Below, piece by piece: positions 19,401 through 26,650 of a DNA stretch of 49,064 bases; the first letter of the stretch is position 1, and the number at the start of each line of letters is the position of its first letter. A program made the translations under genes and the position numbers. The notes beneath the pieces were generated by a model. It did not search any database. It saw nothing but the letters and a program-made list of their open reading frames with translations, and was not told the origin of the DNA. This DNA is from a virus: positions 1 to 49,064 of IMG/VR virus record IMGVR_UViG_3300006790_000028, one strand, 5' to 3'.

Positions 19401-21992
19401 AATAATGCTATAGTAGATTACATTTATCAAAATACAATGTCAGGAATGCCTGATACTGTAGGATTACCTCAAACTATTCCTAATGAAAATCCTTATAACC
19501 TACCTGTTGAGTCTGCAGAATTAAGTTATGAAAAACCTGTTGAATTTACAGATAGTAAAATTAAAGTAGACTTTAAAAAGATTGATGCAATTTTTAAAAC
19601 TAAAAGATATCTATCAAATAATAAAAGCAGTACATCTTTTGCTGAATTAGGTTTGGATACATTTAAACAGAATGAAGATCCTTTTACAAATAAAGATTCT
19701 TTTGTAAAATATTTAATTGAGAAAGAATCTTTGTATAATCAATATGATGTAAAGGATTTTAAAAATAAAACTGAATATGAACAATTTATTTCTAAAAGAG
19801 CTTTATTAAATAACTTTAATCATAAATACATAATGGGTAGAACTAAGTATTCTTATACTCAAGATGTTGTAAAGATGATACAGTCTAATAAATTACTTAT
19901 GGAAAGATATCCTGTATTAAAACAATTGAATAGTTCATTCTTTATGAAAGGTGTTGGATATAATCTATTAGAATTAAGAGATAAAGGTATAATTGATTCA
20001 AGTACTTCAAACTTATACAGCAAACAGTTAACTCAACTTGGAGATGTGACAGTTAAGAAAGTAAAAGATAAAGCTAAAAATAAAGAGATTAGTGATATAT
20101 TTAAAAACTTTTTCTTAATAACCCTATATCAGCATGGTATTGGAAGAGGTATTATAAACTTTCCACAGATACAGAATCCAGAAACTTTTATGGAAATTAT
20201 GAGTAATACTACTAATTCTTTCTTAAATAAGACTCTTGAATCTAAAGGTAGTGGTGAGATTTTCAACTTTATTACCAATAGACTTTTAGCTCCTAATGTT
20301 TATAAGAACTATGTTCAAAGTGCTAATGCATTTAATGGTACAAATATAGAAACTGACTCAATTCCTACAGAGGATTCTCAGTTACAAAAGTTAGAAGAAG
20401 ATATTACACTCATAGAGTTTGGTATTTCTATAGGGGCTGCTACTGAAGCTGAGTTAAATGCAGCTAGGGAAAGACTTAATAAGTATTTGGATCAAAATAA
20501 ACCTAAACGTCCTAATAACTTAAATGTTAAAAAAGGTAGTGGAGTTAAAATTATATCTGAACCTTATGGAGTGGCAGTTATTGAAACAAATCCAACAAAA
20601 ACATTACAGTCTAAGTTTTTAGATCTTATTAAACCTCAAATAAAAGCTCAAGCTATAAAAGAGAATAAAGGTAGAAATGCTAACTTGATGTTCCAATTTG
20701 GATTAAGATGGGCTAGAGTAGAACTTTCTGCTCAACCTTTAGAAATTAATTCTCCATCATATGATTCTAATGCTAGAAAGAAAGAGATTGCAGCACTAGA
20801 AAAATCTAATAAAGATAAAACTGATAAGTTTGTGTATGCATATCATCAACTAGATCAGAATGGAACTCTATTACCGGAACTATCAGAACTACAACCTATA
20901 ATAGATGATATACAAAAATCTTTAGGAATAGATATGTCTAATTATGATGCAATGATTGGTAACATATATTTACCAGGACAAGCTGTAGCTACACATAAAG
21001 ATGTTACTGAAAGTAAATCTGCAGAAAATTATCCTGTAATAGTATATACACTTGGTGCAGGAAATGCAATAAACATTTATGAAAATGTTAAAGATCCAGG
21101 TAAAGCATCATTCGCATCTGATAAAAAAGTTACTATACCAACTAAAGCAGGTACTATATATACATTTGGTTTAGAAGGAAAAGGTAGATTTGAATTAGCA
21201 CATGATACACCAAGAGCTATACAGAAAGGTGAAGCATTAGAACCTATCACTCTTCCTGATGGTAAAGTAGTAAAAGATTATACTATTACACTTACTTTTA
21301 GAAGAGCAGCTGATTTAGATCCAGGAATGCCTAAGACACCTAAATCATTAATATCTACTCCAACTGAAGAAGTTGAAGAAGTAGATATACAACCTATTGA
21401 TATATCATCTAATAGTAGAGGTCTTGGAGGTGCTCTTACTAACCCTACAGAATTATCTAAATCAAAAGGTAATATTGCTATGTCATATCCTGTTGAAGTT
21501 AGAGGTAAAAAATATCAAGATGCTGAGGCAGCATACCAAGCTTTAAAAGATAAAAAAGAGAGTACTACTAAACCTTCTAAAGATAAAAGTAGTAACTTTG
21601 CATTGATGACAGAAATATTAACTAATAAACTAGATACTTATCCAAATCTATTTTCAGAGATTCAAAACAGAGGAGGTCTAGCATTTCTTAATGTATCAGT
21701 TCATCAACCTACTAATAAGAACACTGTATGGGAAAGTGGAGGTCAGAATTGGTTTATAGAATCTTTGGCTGAAGCCTTTGTTGCAACTCAAGCAACATAT
21801 AACTTGCAATCTATACAAGGTAGTTTATTTATTGATCCTTCAATATCTAATTATTATAATAGCTTAAGTAAGAAAGAAAAAGAAGATCTTGAATTAAGAT
21901 ATGGAAATGAACAGTTTGCTCAAGCTCAATGGGATAGTGCTCCTGCAAGTTTCACAATGGAACAATTTATTGAAATATTAAAATGTAAGTAA
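10404..21992 (+). CDS. P3: 3862-aa multidomain virion RNA polymerase of crAss-like phage
   Basis: ATG 10404 is 13 bases after the P2 stop. The core signature is D2444-F-D-V-D2448, preceded by a GPRIP segment about 45 residues upstream. This matches the DxDxD metal-binding loop of the second double-psi beta-barrel in crAss-like/YonO-type single-chain RNA polymerases, which transcribe phage early genes from within the injected virion cargo. Other regions, in order: a zincin-type H815-E-A-F-H819 with a downstream acidic helix (residues 857-866); an AlkB-like 2OG-Fe(II) oxygenase with H3531-K-D3533, H3600 and R3633/R3634; and a C-terminal domain at about 3670-3800 with EAAYQALK. Only two cysteines occur, at residues 4 and 3861. 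The RNA polymerase call is strong. The other activities are inferred from motifs. Confidence 0.85.
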   Translation: MIKCTLGQPQFDWLYGSTKAAIKAELDNGKSFNVSSYMDFLYERIKKAEDADRAAQFLAVTPDILDLVISRNYADNIDNITGVEQLTKLRAKFSNPESNIDNVIEFFEKDNKVNLEINKQNKINTKGATVNKVDTKYKSGGPRLLANTILSATFPEYKSEGGKFDPETINPERNLINKTLSKIAESIDLQSSLLQFPEYQGKKIALRAVNMSSFTYGGTAEGRTNFSKLDSTTQDEIMRSRKLSSAAIAKSDVTQVNKRALIVVIDAETGKPLSFNFNGDIVDSKDINGKYVFQFMRDIQKVGNTYTVKDIYGIEDRVDTSNVDQKDLEDAYKLKQKALRGDGVVLNFLGMTEGVDSQLTKKEFSLKELMDQGQIKEKDLSTLKVLPKDSFGFKAGSTVIKINGTYYKLKGNRVTPVVDQIIDVLFSKKVGRKQKIEFYSQFIPENNKHRLTYTARRHVITPLKNGRIAIQIFDKVAKTEEGWPTVDGKTEGLTHTFFIAENGDVIDKTPMGEVVVTNPESVEELKNIFRDALNNAYAPPKGGASFMHYDTDLIERPNDFLEYRDGKFPSRNYIDFLMSQPSIVEIQASQKGFFNKQILFEESNKEVKKEDPNADLMGPKRTLSAEELALIDLSENLEKYRKLLPKQTTENYAVLSYILDQVTGNRYSEQLARDVFDLYNGPLQNTFTSAQVKEFNRKLNSLFPPITPEQNKKDIEDNQDDISGQTSLDLDLDRSGNLTSDTISKEDLKNANDFWKNSKLGKKLSKYIELNRAANIANSDAYAKFIIDGAQLLNPDVLGRIDINKAKGTLVDVYHEAFHGFTQLFLSKQEKIDLYNAVLNYKDKSGRKPYENMSELEIEEFLAEDFRTYMKGNYKRKSTLINRIFRRILNILKAIFGVKSKPVVSSLKVDAMAIPAVNELYTKLNFSEKYPGFLNKYKASIDNVMFYQLDRGVTAVDKLKNEKYRRTVLSKQDSDFMSSNIDSIISEEIDKFYDVKVGKSTNSELIAKYKGANISALLKPGNRAQIYKEVLKRLKDTLAELTDKHSTSENTISKIEDFEGIETAAVATLVVNEDDSTKDPNKYFFLSSQIDSFDNLTPNMKRGDRIKGETWQGVKIVGDYYVHNTIKDGSNRKAEIIVISELEDAEIQFDNYIKAGAKKYERVDVKEATEPELTIEDENVLNNMRLLETSIKNFGDPFYESKGGKPTGLIKYHLQNSDFEFGKVKYVVEEEVNEKGDELGESDSPVSEGLESMDPEYYDNKKSLYDLADSEVIYLLKGLFKVDSNGKPIKNSLGFNEREDFRSTWNLVSKSIGGIQDRQKAFDILKEEAELFPALKQLVDYKLPGPEGIKNTYAFDISSSFWHTFARPSAKFWQVSVIEGEPVLQESSPAAAKVLTNFKSYFKSFPNPYVKDQTLNLEKLVKSFSNNNGEINSKDFKSFLNALGIILDNTKKINTAIDNSDVQINKLFDLVKDIETISQKETLSKNEKILVSRFTQDPITTLQTLEWSKFMYLLPSFKTVQILAPVSTINLFANLQSKYGFDSPVENIILPDGNKAFAVTNHSSVSSMVDGINNLDELDNAWADTNSHMSFLDPSKNFFTNRSKLIASIFDPVTGKKIKGRELNFLAFAGLEVVDEMVAQGINTPDLVPIDKFYLAYNTMMQKGIGEFIRHAEKRMAFGIAPNEKSQVILDNGLKSGTDGLWISKDLFQNELEVSEGELMAIEGYLLDYIGVEFDRISFFKKNPEVLKNTIGFNRDVRGTKAGLTFGLTDDLLTKDIKKTLTGLAETLDENEDIVEYIKADSKLYDEISKSITNYFNQVAEETYKNYVSKIKSIPQDMVSVKAFVYNDYINKFEMFNLIHGDAVQFNHSKEQATKRAPGSTSNGDSFVYDEYAQDFINQVFQGENVNTYAKELSKELDDETIQDFNFDGTLNTGVIKDPKRKTVYMDELVEGWTEAYEKAGLTPQEIKYRLEKDRDPYEGIEEADGAAFATLDAYRMLKKLGGPNEWTSEQENLYQQVIKGEDTDPLKVKEAFPVYKLHYYGPLMNSEINTTLMYKFAVAPIIPTIAKSDTELYKLQKYMIENNFQMITMSTGSKVSTLTMNGEFDDIYLPSDNDYFKDKYINPNAKLANNKIHIRYLKNVTKVASKLKKTITKPTQERIMTISGLFKEGEINDKHREFYNEYKNAVDALTDAYEQEFLDEIGYEFKDGKYVGKLDNLIRVIRDELELKDVPVQLRAALDVDLNEQLSKDFSLHPEAGLVEKIVINRIAKALVRQKVKGEKDIQVPSTFYNGLWSSEYEQDPKIINDPKEIKKFLGSNNLPSYRRGDILKGKNGKILKDKDGYPLREKTKLAKIAVSINHGDFINLLNLEYKGKKIGTRQNLNKLIKDDKFLEEHGDKVRITGPRIPVDDLNLKDGFEVWHFLDASSANTVVVPTEIVAKEGSDFDVDALFLSFPTINKDGSFPIKVDFKKEYAKLKAENKSTKALIENQIGYAQNELIRTELNILTLADNYANLTKPNATYLISDEAEGFYKEYAQEFDPLANKNTTERYVSPTTVTNINYDVNKFAQLLGGAKPLGMLAKKKKQHVLYKYAGMAMPGQILIDDDVSYNYVPNFKFEYQKTSDGRISFSHENSVTNQDISTTFSHSFQGVLDRGNNPFPAYVNFTKDSLPVFNRMLESGIDKSIALALINQPIIKRFLNDLNETKGIVAVLNGQQSTKGEVLENILLGLSDNLRAIVYNAVDVANENRLDKILDSNEVSALDGKFSVKYLDGYTEQTEWKTYKTLKGLKTFIKKNSDNSYELVINESKLGNKTRVYQEKGLRFFAWSPNELADVLWKDSYGSNAPTVEELQNNISKLEPIASQKYLMDQAALLLYFLQIQNLSSDFEQFEIDFNPDTSILDTMASLDIYERNLNRLLKDPFSKLDTAGANRLMKESVLSSMNKYEIYKDIVIPLFPLRLNSRINFFLVNSLLDKKFKKRVTDVYGTRKEDVDRFISNFNNAIVDYIYQNTMSGMPDTVGLPQTIPNENPYNLPVESAELSYEKPVEFTDSKIKVDFKKIDAIFKTKRYLSNNKSSTSFAELGLDTFKQNEDPFTNKDSFVKYLIEKESLYNQYDVKDFKNKTEYEQFISKRALLNNFNHKYIMGRTKYSYTQDVVKMIQSNKLLMERYPVLKQLNSSFFMKGVGYNLLELRDKGIIDSSTSNLYSKQLTQLGDVTVKKVKDKAKNKEISDIFKNFFLITLYQHGIGRGIINFPQIQNPETFMEIMSNTTNSFLNKTLESKGSGEIFNFITNRLLAPNVYKNYVQSANAFNGTNIETDSIPTEDSQLQKLEEDITLIEFGISIGAATEAELNAARERLNKYLDQNKPKRPNNLNVKKGSGVKIISEPYGVAVIETNPTKTLQSKFLDLIKPQIKAQAIKENKGRNANLMFQFGLRWARVELSAQPLEINSPSYDSNARKKEIAALEKSNKDKTDKFVYAYHQLDQNGTLLPELSELQPIIDDIQKSLGIDMSNYDAMIGNIYLPGQAVATHKDVTESKSAENYPVIVYTLGAGNAINIYENVKDPGKASFASDKKVTIPTKAGTIYTFGLEGKGRFELAHDTPRAIQKGEALEPITLPDGKVVKDYTITLTFRRAADLDPGMPKTPKSLISTPTEEVEEVDIQPIDISSNSRGLGGALTNPTELSKSKGNIAMSYPVEVRGKKYQDAEAAYQALKDKKESTTKPSKDKSSNFALMTEILTNKLDTYPNLFSEIQNRGGLAFLNVSVHQPTNKNTVWESGGQNWFIESLAEAFVATQATYNLQSIQGSLFIDPSISNYYNSLSKKEKEDLELRYGNEQFAQAQWDSAPASFTMEQFIEILKCK

Positions 21993-22864
21993 TGGCTTGT
22001 ATAAATAAATCAAATAAAACATATCAAAATATAGAGAAACGTTATGGTGTATTCTTAGCTGAAGTCTATACAAGAAGTCATCCTAAGAATCTTTCTATGA
22101 AAGCTAATGATGATTTTTATATTCCTTCATTAAGTGAGGTATCTAAAATTGTTAAAGCTGAAGGTATTGATACTATAGAAAACTTTGATGCAAATATGAA
22201 ACAAAATCCTTATATGACTGAAGAGTTTATAAGGGATTCATTAAAAGGAGTTATTAGAAAGCATAGAGGTGAATACTATGTAATTAAAGGTATAGATGTA
22301 GGACCTTTGCAAACAGCAATCTCTATAAAAGAAATCTTTGAAAAAAATTATAGAGTAATGAATACTCTACAATCAAAGTATCCTCAAATAATATCTTTAA
22401 GACAAGGACGTAAGCCAAGAAGTTTTAAAGTTATTATAACTCCTCAGCAAAAACCTGAAGAGGTTGAAGAAAGAACTATAGAACCTAGCTTAAGAGCATA
22501 TGCTAGATTAGTAGAGCTTAATGATGGAGCACAACCCAAGATGTTTCAGAGTGGTCCGCATAGATGGCAAAGAGTCGGAAATAATCTATATACTCTTATA
22601 GATGAAGACACTGGAGCTGTGTTTATGCCAAATGTTAATTTAGTAACAGGGATGCAAGAAGTTGAATCAAATACAACTCCTGTAAATCCTGAATATAAAA
22701 AGTATGTACTAAACCAAGTTAAACCACTTAATACATCAGCTATGCAAGTATACTTAGCTGAAAGGGGTTATAATATGAATTTAATTATAAAAAACTTAGA
22801 ATCTGCAGAAACTCAAGAAGAACTTCTTAGAGTATATAAAGATTTTGTTAAAACTGTATGTTGA
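21992..22864 (+). CDS. P4: 290-aa conserved late protein of unknown function
   Basis: Its ATG overlaps the P3 stop by one base (TAATG), so translation is probably coupled. The product starts MACINKSNKTY and ends KTVC, and its only two cysteines are residue 3 and the last residue. The sequence is basic and mixed alpha/beta, with no recognised catalytic motif, signal peptide or membrane segment. Its size and place between the RNA polymerase gene and P5 match a small accessory or cargo protein of the polymerase block. It may be a split-off piece of the neighbouring giant proteins, since crAss-like phages differ in how this region is divided into genes. No function is proposed. Confidence 0.75.
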   Translation: MACINKSNKTYQNIEKRYGVFLAEVYTRSHPKNLSMKANDDFYIPSLSEVSKIVKAEGIDTIENFDANMKQNPYMTEEFIRDSLKGVIRKHRGEYYVIKGIDVGPLQTAISIKEIFEKNYRVMNTLQSKYPQIISLRQGRKPRSFKVIITPQQKPEEVEERTIEPSLRAYARLVELNDGAQPKMFQSGPHRWQRVGNNLYTLIDEDTGAVFMPNVNLVTGMQEVESNTTPVNPEYKKYVLNQVKPLNTSAMQVYLAERGYNMNLIIKNLESAETQEELLRVYKDFVKTVC

Positions 22865-22865
22865 T

Positions 22866-25800
22866 ATGGCAACTTGTCCTAATAAAAATAGTAAAGAATG
22901 GAAAGAGATTCTTTCAGAAGCACAAAACAATGAACAAATTGCAATGGATCTTTGGATTAAAAAAGGATTCAATCAGCAAGAGGATTTAAACGAAGATGCT
23001 AAAGAGGGAGATCTAACTAATGAGGAAATAGAAGCACTGCAAGAGCTTGATCCTATGCAAAGATTAGCTCAAAAGACTAAAGTATATCTTCAAAAAAGAA
23101 TTAATATTCTTTCAAATCAGAAAGTTAAAGACGTAGATAGAAAAACAAATAGGCTCAAAGAACTTTTACAAAACATGAAAGCTGTAGAGGAAGTTGAGTC
23201 AATAAATCTATTTATCGAAGAAGCATATAAAATGTCTCAACAGTTAAAGCAAAGAACAAAACAATTTTTGATTGATGTAAAGAAAGAGGATGTTGATAGA
23301 AAAGAACTTATAGAAGCTTTAACTAATATAAACGAGTATGCAAACAGTTATAATATATTAGATGAGATATCTAGTGAAGATCTTTTTGATTTCTTTCAGT
23401 TAGACGAAGACGCTGAACAAAAAATGTTTGAAGAAGATGAAGAAGGGAATGTGAAATTAAGTATGAAAGAAAAACTAGAAAGAGCAGTAACTACTAGAAA
23501 TATCATACGACAAAGAATGCTGGATGAAGGCATACCTTTATTAGCAGAGTTTTTATTAGATGCAAGATCAAAATACAGTGCTGAAGGTTTAGAAAAAGAA
23601 ATTGCAGCAAAACGAGCAGAGATTGAAAAAATAAAGAATGATGTAACTAATGAAAAAAGAAGAGATAGACTTATTCAAAAAGTAGAAAGACAAATAGATC
23701 TTTTAAGCACGAAGGCTCAAGATAAAGATGGTATGATTAAGATACTAAAAGAAGCTGCTATAGAAGAAGGAGTCTTAGACTTTTTAGTAGGGCCCTTAAT
23801 TAGTTCACCTGATAGTGCTGTTGCATTATTTGCTAAAGCAATTAAAGATCAGTTAGAGTTTGCTAGATTAAAAGATATTAATATTAAAAGAGAATTGACT
23901 GACGAATATTTAGAATACAGAAGTCAAGCTCCGGGATCAACTGACAATCCTCAAAAATTTAATGAAGGTTTATATACTGTAGTAGAAGTACCTGTATATG
24001 AAACGGTGCAATCAAAAAAGAATCCTAACTATTATTATAAGACGGTTAAGAAAGATGAGGCTGGTAATATAGTATATAAGAAAGAGGTACACTTTGTTGA
24101 AAGAATAGATAGAAAGAAATTTAAAGCTGCACAAGCCCAATGGTGGGCTGAAAACCCTAAGCCGCATGCAGATAAAATACCTGAGCAATTAACATCATCA
24201 GAAAAACAAGATGTTAGAAATTGGGAAAATAAAAAGAAGCAATGGTATAAAGAAAACATGACAGAGAAATCTGCAGAAGCTATTAAAGCTATTGATGATA
24301 AGATGAAGAATGAAAGAGATGCAGAAATCATTAGTAAAAAACAATACGCAAACTGGTTTAACAATGAAAGGTTTAAAGAGATACAAGAACCTTCTTCAAA
24401 GTATATAAGTGAGAAGTGGTTAGCAATGTATAACAAAGATGGTAAGCCTAAGAATGCAATGGGAGAATATCACAAAGCACTTACCGATACTTACTACGGT
24501 GCTCAAGAGTTATTACCTGAATCACAACGAACAGGTTCTAGAATACCATCTATTCCTAAGAAAGATTTAGAAAGGTTATTAGATGAAGGAATTAGTAATC
24601 TAGTAAAGACTAACATTAAAGAAACTATTTCTATACAAGCTTATGATACAGAATACGGTGGTAACATTGCAACTTTGGGAGGGGAAGCTGTGAAGTTCTT
24701 ACCTATATTCTTTACACAAAATATTGATGAATCAGATATAAGCTATGATTTATTAAGTTCTGTTTTATTATTTAGTCAAATGGCAAATAAGTATGACGCA
24801 CTAAATGAAGTTAATGGTGAGATATCTTTAATGAAACAAGTTATATCTAAAAGAGCTAATCCGAAATTTGATGAGGTATCTGGTAAGAAACAATTTGATG
24901 TAGTGGCTAAGAGATTTGGCCTTGAAGAATTTATTGTTAAGAGTGGAGAAAGTTTTACTAAAAAACATTTAGATGCATTTATTGATATGATTGTATATGG
25001 AGAGATGCAAAAGAAAGAAGTTCTCTTGGGTTTACAGTTTGATAAAATAACTAACACAATAACCGGATTTTCTGCACTAACATCTATTGCAGCTGATTTA
25101 CTTAAAGGTGTGGCTAATAACTTACAAGGTAATATACAATTAATTATAGAAGCATCGGGAGCAGAATTCTTTAGTGCTGCTGACTTAGCAAAATCTAAAG
25201 TTCAGTTCATGGAGAATGTTGCGGGAACATTAGGAGACTTTGGTAAACCTAGTCCTACAAGTTGGATGGGTAGACTTAATGAGTTATATGACCCTATACA
25301 AGGAGACTTTACTGATAAGTATGGAAGAATTGTTTCTGCAAGTGTAGCAAATAAACTATTTAGAACTAATACATTATTCTTTAATCAGTACTTTGGGGAA
25401 TATGAAATACAAGTTTCAGGAATGCTAGCATTAATGAATGCTACAGAAGTTAGAGATAAGGAGAATGGTACTAATATAACTATGTATGAAGCACATAAGA
25501 AATATGGTCCTGATTCAGGTGATTTAAATGGGAAAGTTGAGTGGATTACTCAGGATAAAGATGGGAATAATGTTTATGAGGATTTTAATGAAAAGCATAG
25601 GAGATCTTTTCAAGATAGAGTTCATGCATTAAGTAAAAAAATGCATGGTATATACAATACCTTTGATAAAGGTACTGCACAAAAGCAATCTTTGGGCCGT
25701 CTAGCTTTGATGTATAGAAAGCATATGTATCCTGGATTTAAAAGAAGATGGAAACAGTATTCTTGGGATGAGGAACTTGGTTCAGGGACTGAGGGTCACT

Positions 25801-26327
25801 ATAGAACCTTTTGGAATACTTTTGTTAGAGATTTAAGAACTTATAAATTAAATGTTGCAAAAGAATGGAGTACATATACTCCTATGCAAAAAGCAAATAT
25901 CAGAAGAACTCTTTCTGAGATAGGTGTGTTCTTAACAATTGTAGGTTTGATAGGTATTCTTTCAGCTATGGCTTCTGATGATGGAGAGGATAAAGAAAAG
26001 TATAAAGACAATTATCTTTATAACTTTCTTCTGTATGAAATGGTTAGGATGAGATCAGAGACAGCTCAGTATATTTCTCCTAAAGATATGTGGAGAACTA
26101 TAAAATCACCTTCTGCAGCTTTAAGTACCTTAAGTAGATTCATAAGATTTACAAATCAGATACTACCTTGGAATATTACAGAAGAGTATAAAAGAAAGTC
26201 AGGTATTTGGGAGAAAGGAGATAACAAAGCATGGGCATACTTTATTAAATTAATTGGTCTTCCTGGTTATAATATTAAACCACAAGATGCAGTTAAAGTT
26301 TATGAGAACTTATCTAGAGCAATTTAA
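22866..26327 (+). CDS. P5: 1153-aa putative cargo protein with a C-terminal membrane segment
   Basis: I chose ATG 22866, one base after the P4 stop, over an upstream TTG at 22845. This gives MATCPNKNSKEWK, which resembles the P4 N-terminus. Residues about 50-290 are strongly charged and coiled-coil-prone. The middle is mixed. Residues about 1017-1040 form one clear hydrophobic segment, GVFLTIVGLIGILSAMA, followed by an acidic stretch and aromatic, basic helices. The only cysteine is residue 4. This is the last gene of the rightward block. A membrane segment in a late cargo-type protein suits a role in ejection or in making a path through the host envelope, but that is inference. Confidence 0.75.
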   Translation: MATCPNKNSKEWKEILSEAQNNEQIAMDLWIKKGFNQQEDLNEDAKEGDLTNEEIEALQELDPMQRLAQKTKVYLQKRINILSNQKVKDVDRKTNRLKELLQNMKAVEEVESINLFIEEAYKMSQQLKQRTKQFLIDVKKEDVDRKELIEALTNINEYANSYNILDEISSEDLFDFFQLDEDAEQKMFEEDEEGNVKLSMKEKLERAVTTRNIIRQRMLDEGIPLLAEFLLDARSKYSAEGLEKEIAAKRAEIEKIKNDVTNEKRRDRLIQKVERQIDLLSTKAQDKDGMIKILKEAAIEEGVLDFLVGPLISSPDSAVALFAKAIKDQLEFARLKDINIKRELTDEYLEYRSQAPGSTDNPQKFNEGLYTVVEVPVYETVQSKKNPNYYYKTVKKDEAGNIVYKKEVHFVERIDRKKFKAAQAQWWAENPKPHADKIPEQLTSSEKQDVRNWENKKKQWYKENMTEKSAEAIKAIDDKMKNERDAEIISKKQYANWFNNERFKEIQEPSSKYISEKWLAMYNKDGKPKNAMGEYHKALTDTYYGAQELLPESQRTGSRIPSIPKKDLERLLDEGISNLVKTNIKETISIQAYDTEYGGNIATLGGEAVKFLPIFFTQNIDESDISYDLLSSVLLFSQMANKYDALNEVNGEISLMKQVISKRANPKFDEVSGKKQFDVVAKRFGLEEFIVKSGESFTKKHLDAFIDMIVYGEMQKKEVLLGLQFDKITNTITGFSALTSIAADLLKGVANNLQGNIQLIIEASGAEFFSAADLAKSKVQFMENVAGTLGDFGKPSPTSWMGRLNELYDPIQGDFTDKYGRIVSASVANKLFRTNTLFFNQYFGEYEIQVSGMLALMNATEVRDKENGTNITMYEAHKKYGPDSGDLNGKVEWITQDKDGNNVYEDFNEKHRRSFQDRVHALSKKMHGIYNTFDKGTAQKQSLGRLALMYRKHMYPGFKRRWKQYSWDEELGSGTEGHYRTFWNTFVRDLRTYKLNVAKEWSTYTPMQKANIRRTLSEIGVFLTIVGLIGILSAMASDDGEDKEKYKDNYLYNFLLYEMVRMRSETAQYISPKDMWRTIKSPSAALSTLSRFIRFTNQILPWNITEEYKRKSGIWEKGDNKAWAYFIKLIGLPGYNIKPQDAVKVYENLSRAI

Positions 26328-26437
26328 GATGGTTCTAGAATTTTCTATATATTGGCCCCATGATAGATGTATGTTGGGATGGGAACATATAGGTTCAACA
26401 GATGAAGAACCTATAAACTCCTATATCTTACACTTAA
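26328..26437. other. Convergent intergenic region with inverted repeats
   Basis: This stretch separates the end of the rightward late block from the end of the leftward block. It holds CCCAT (26357-26361) facing ATGGG (26379-26383), then a perfect 9-bp inverted repeat: TATAGGTTC (26388-26396) and GAACCTATA (26407-26415) around a 10-base loop. No T-run follows either arm, so it is not a classical intrinsic terminator. It could be a transcript-end structure serving both strands or a small structured RNA. The GGTTCAA in the loop region recalls a tRNA T-loop, but no acceptor or anticodon stem can be built. Confidence 0.4.
26388..26415. repeat. Perfect 9-bp inverted repeat in the convergent region
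   Basis: TATAGGTTC and GAACCTATA are exactly complementary around the 10-base loop AACAGATGAA. The repeat lies about 60 bases beyond the last late gene (+) and about 20 bases beyond the last leftward gene. It is a candidate stabilising or terminating hairpin for transcripts from either side. Confidence 0.55.
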
Positions 26438-26650
26438 CTATCCTGACACTGAGCCTTCATCTGCCGGATAATTCATAGTAGCAAATCTTTTAAATTTATT
26501 TAAATTTCTTTTATTTAAACCTTCAAGATCTTCTACATCTACTTTATAAATTTTAAATGTTTTACTTTCATCTTCAGTAACTAGTGCATACTTATGATCT
26601 GAAGATACATATTTTACATAAACAGTTTTGTTATTATGTTTTAGTTTCAT
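26438..26650 (-). CDS. Small basic protein of unknown function (70 aa)
   Basis: I chose the ATG at 26650, giving MKLKHNNKTVYVKYV. It has an A-rich leader on the minus strand and overlaps the upstream gene by only 17 bases. A start at 26680 would add ten residues and more overlap. The protein has an alternating beta-like N-terminal half (VYVKYV, YALVTED, FKIYKV) and a basic C-terminal half (NKRNLNKFKRF). It could be a small nucleic-acid-binding or regulatory protein, but no family is recognised. It is the last gene of the leftward block. Confidence 0.55.
   Translation of the reverse strand: MKLKHNNKTVYVKYVSSDHKYALVTEDESKTFKIYKVDVEDLEGLNKRNLNKFKRFATMNYPADEGSVSG

Noticed and set aside
10388-22864. 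Stop-codon reassignment, known in some crAss-like phages
   Set aside because: TAG ends P2 (followed at once by TAA), TGA ends P4 and the SF2 helicase gene, and all long genes read through without in-frame TAG or TGA. The standard code fits.
22845-22865. Upstream TTG start for P5
   Set aside because: It would overlap P4 by 20 bases and add MLKLYVD. ATG 22866 gives an N-terminus like that of P4 and sits one base after the P4 stop.
26384-26420. Possible tRNA T-arm (GGTTCAA)
   Set aside because: The stem is 9 bp with a 10-base loop, and no acceptor, D or anticodon stems can be formed around it.
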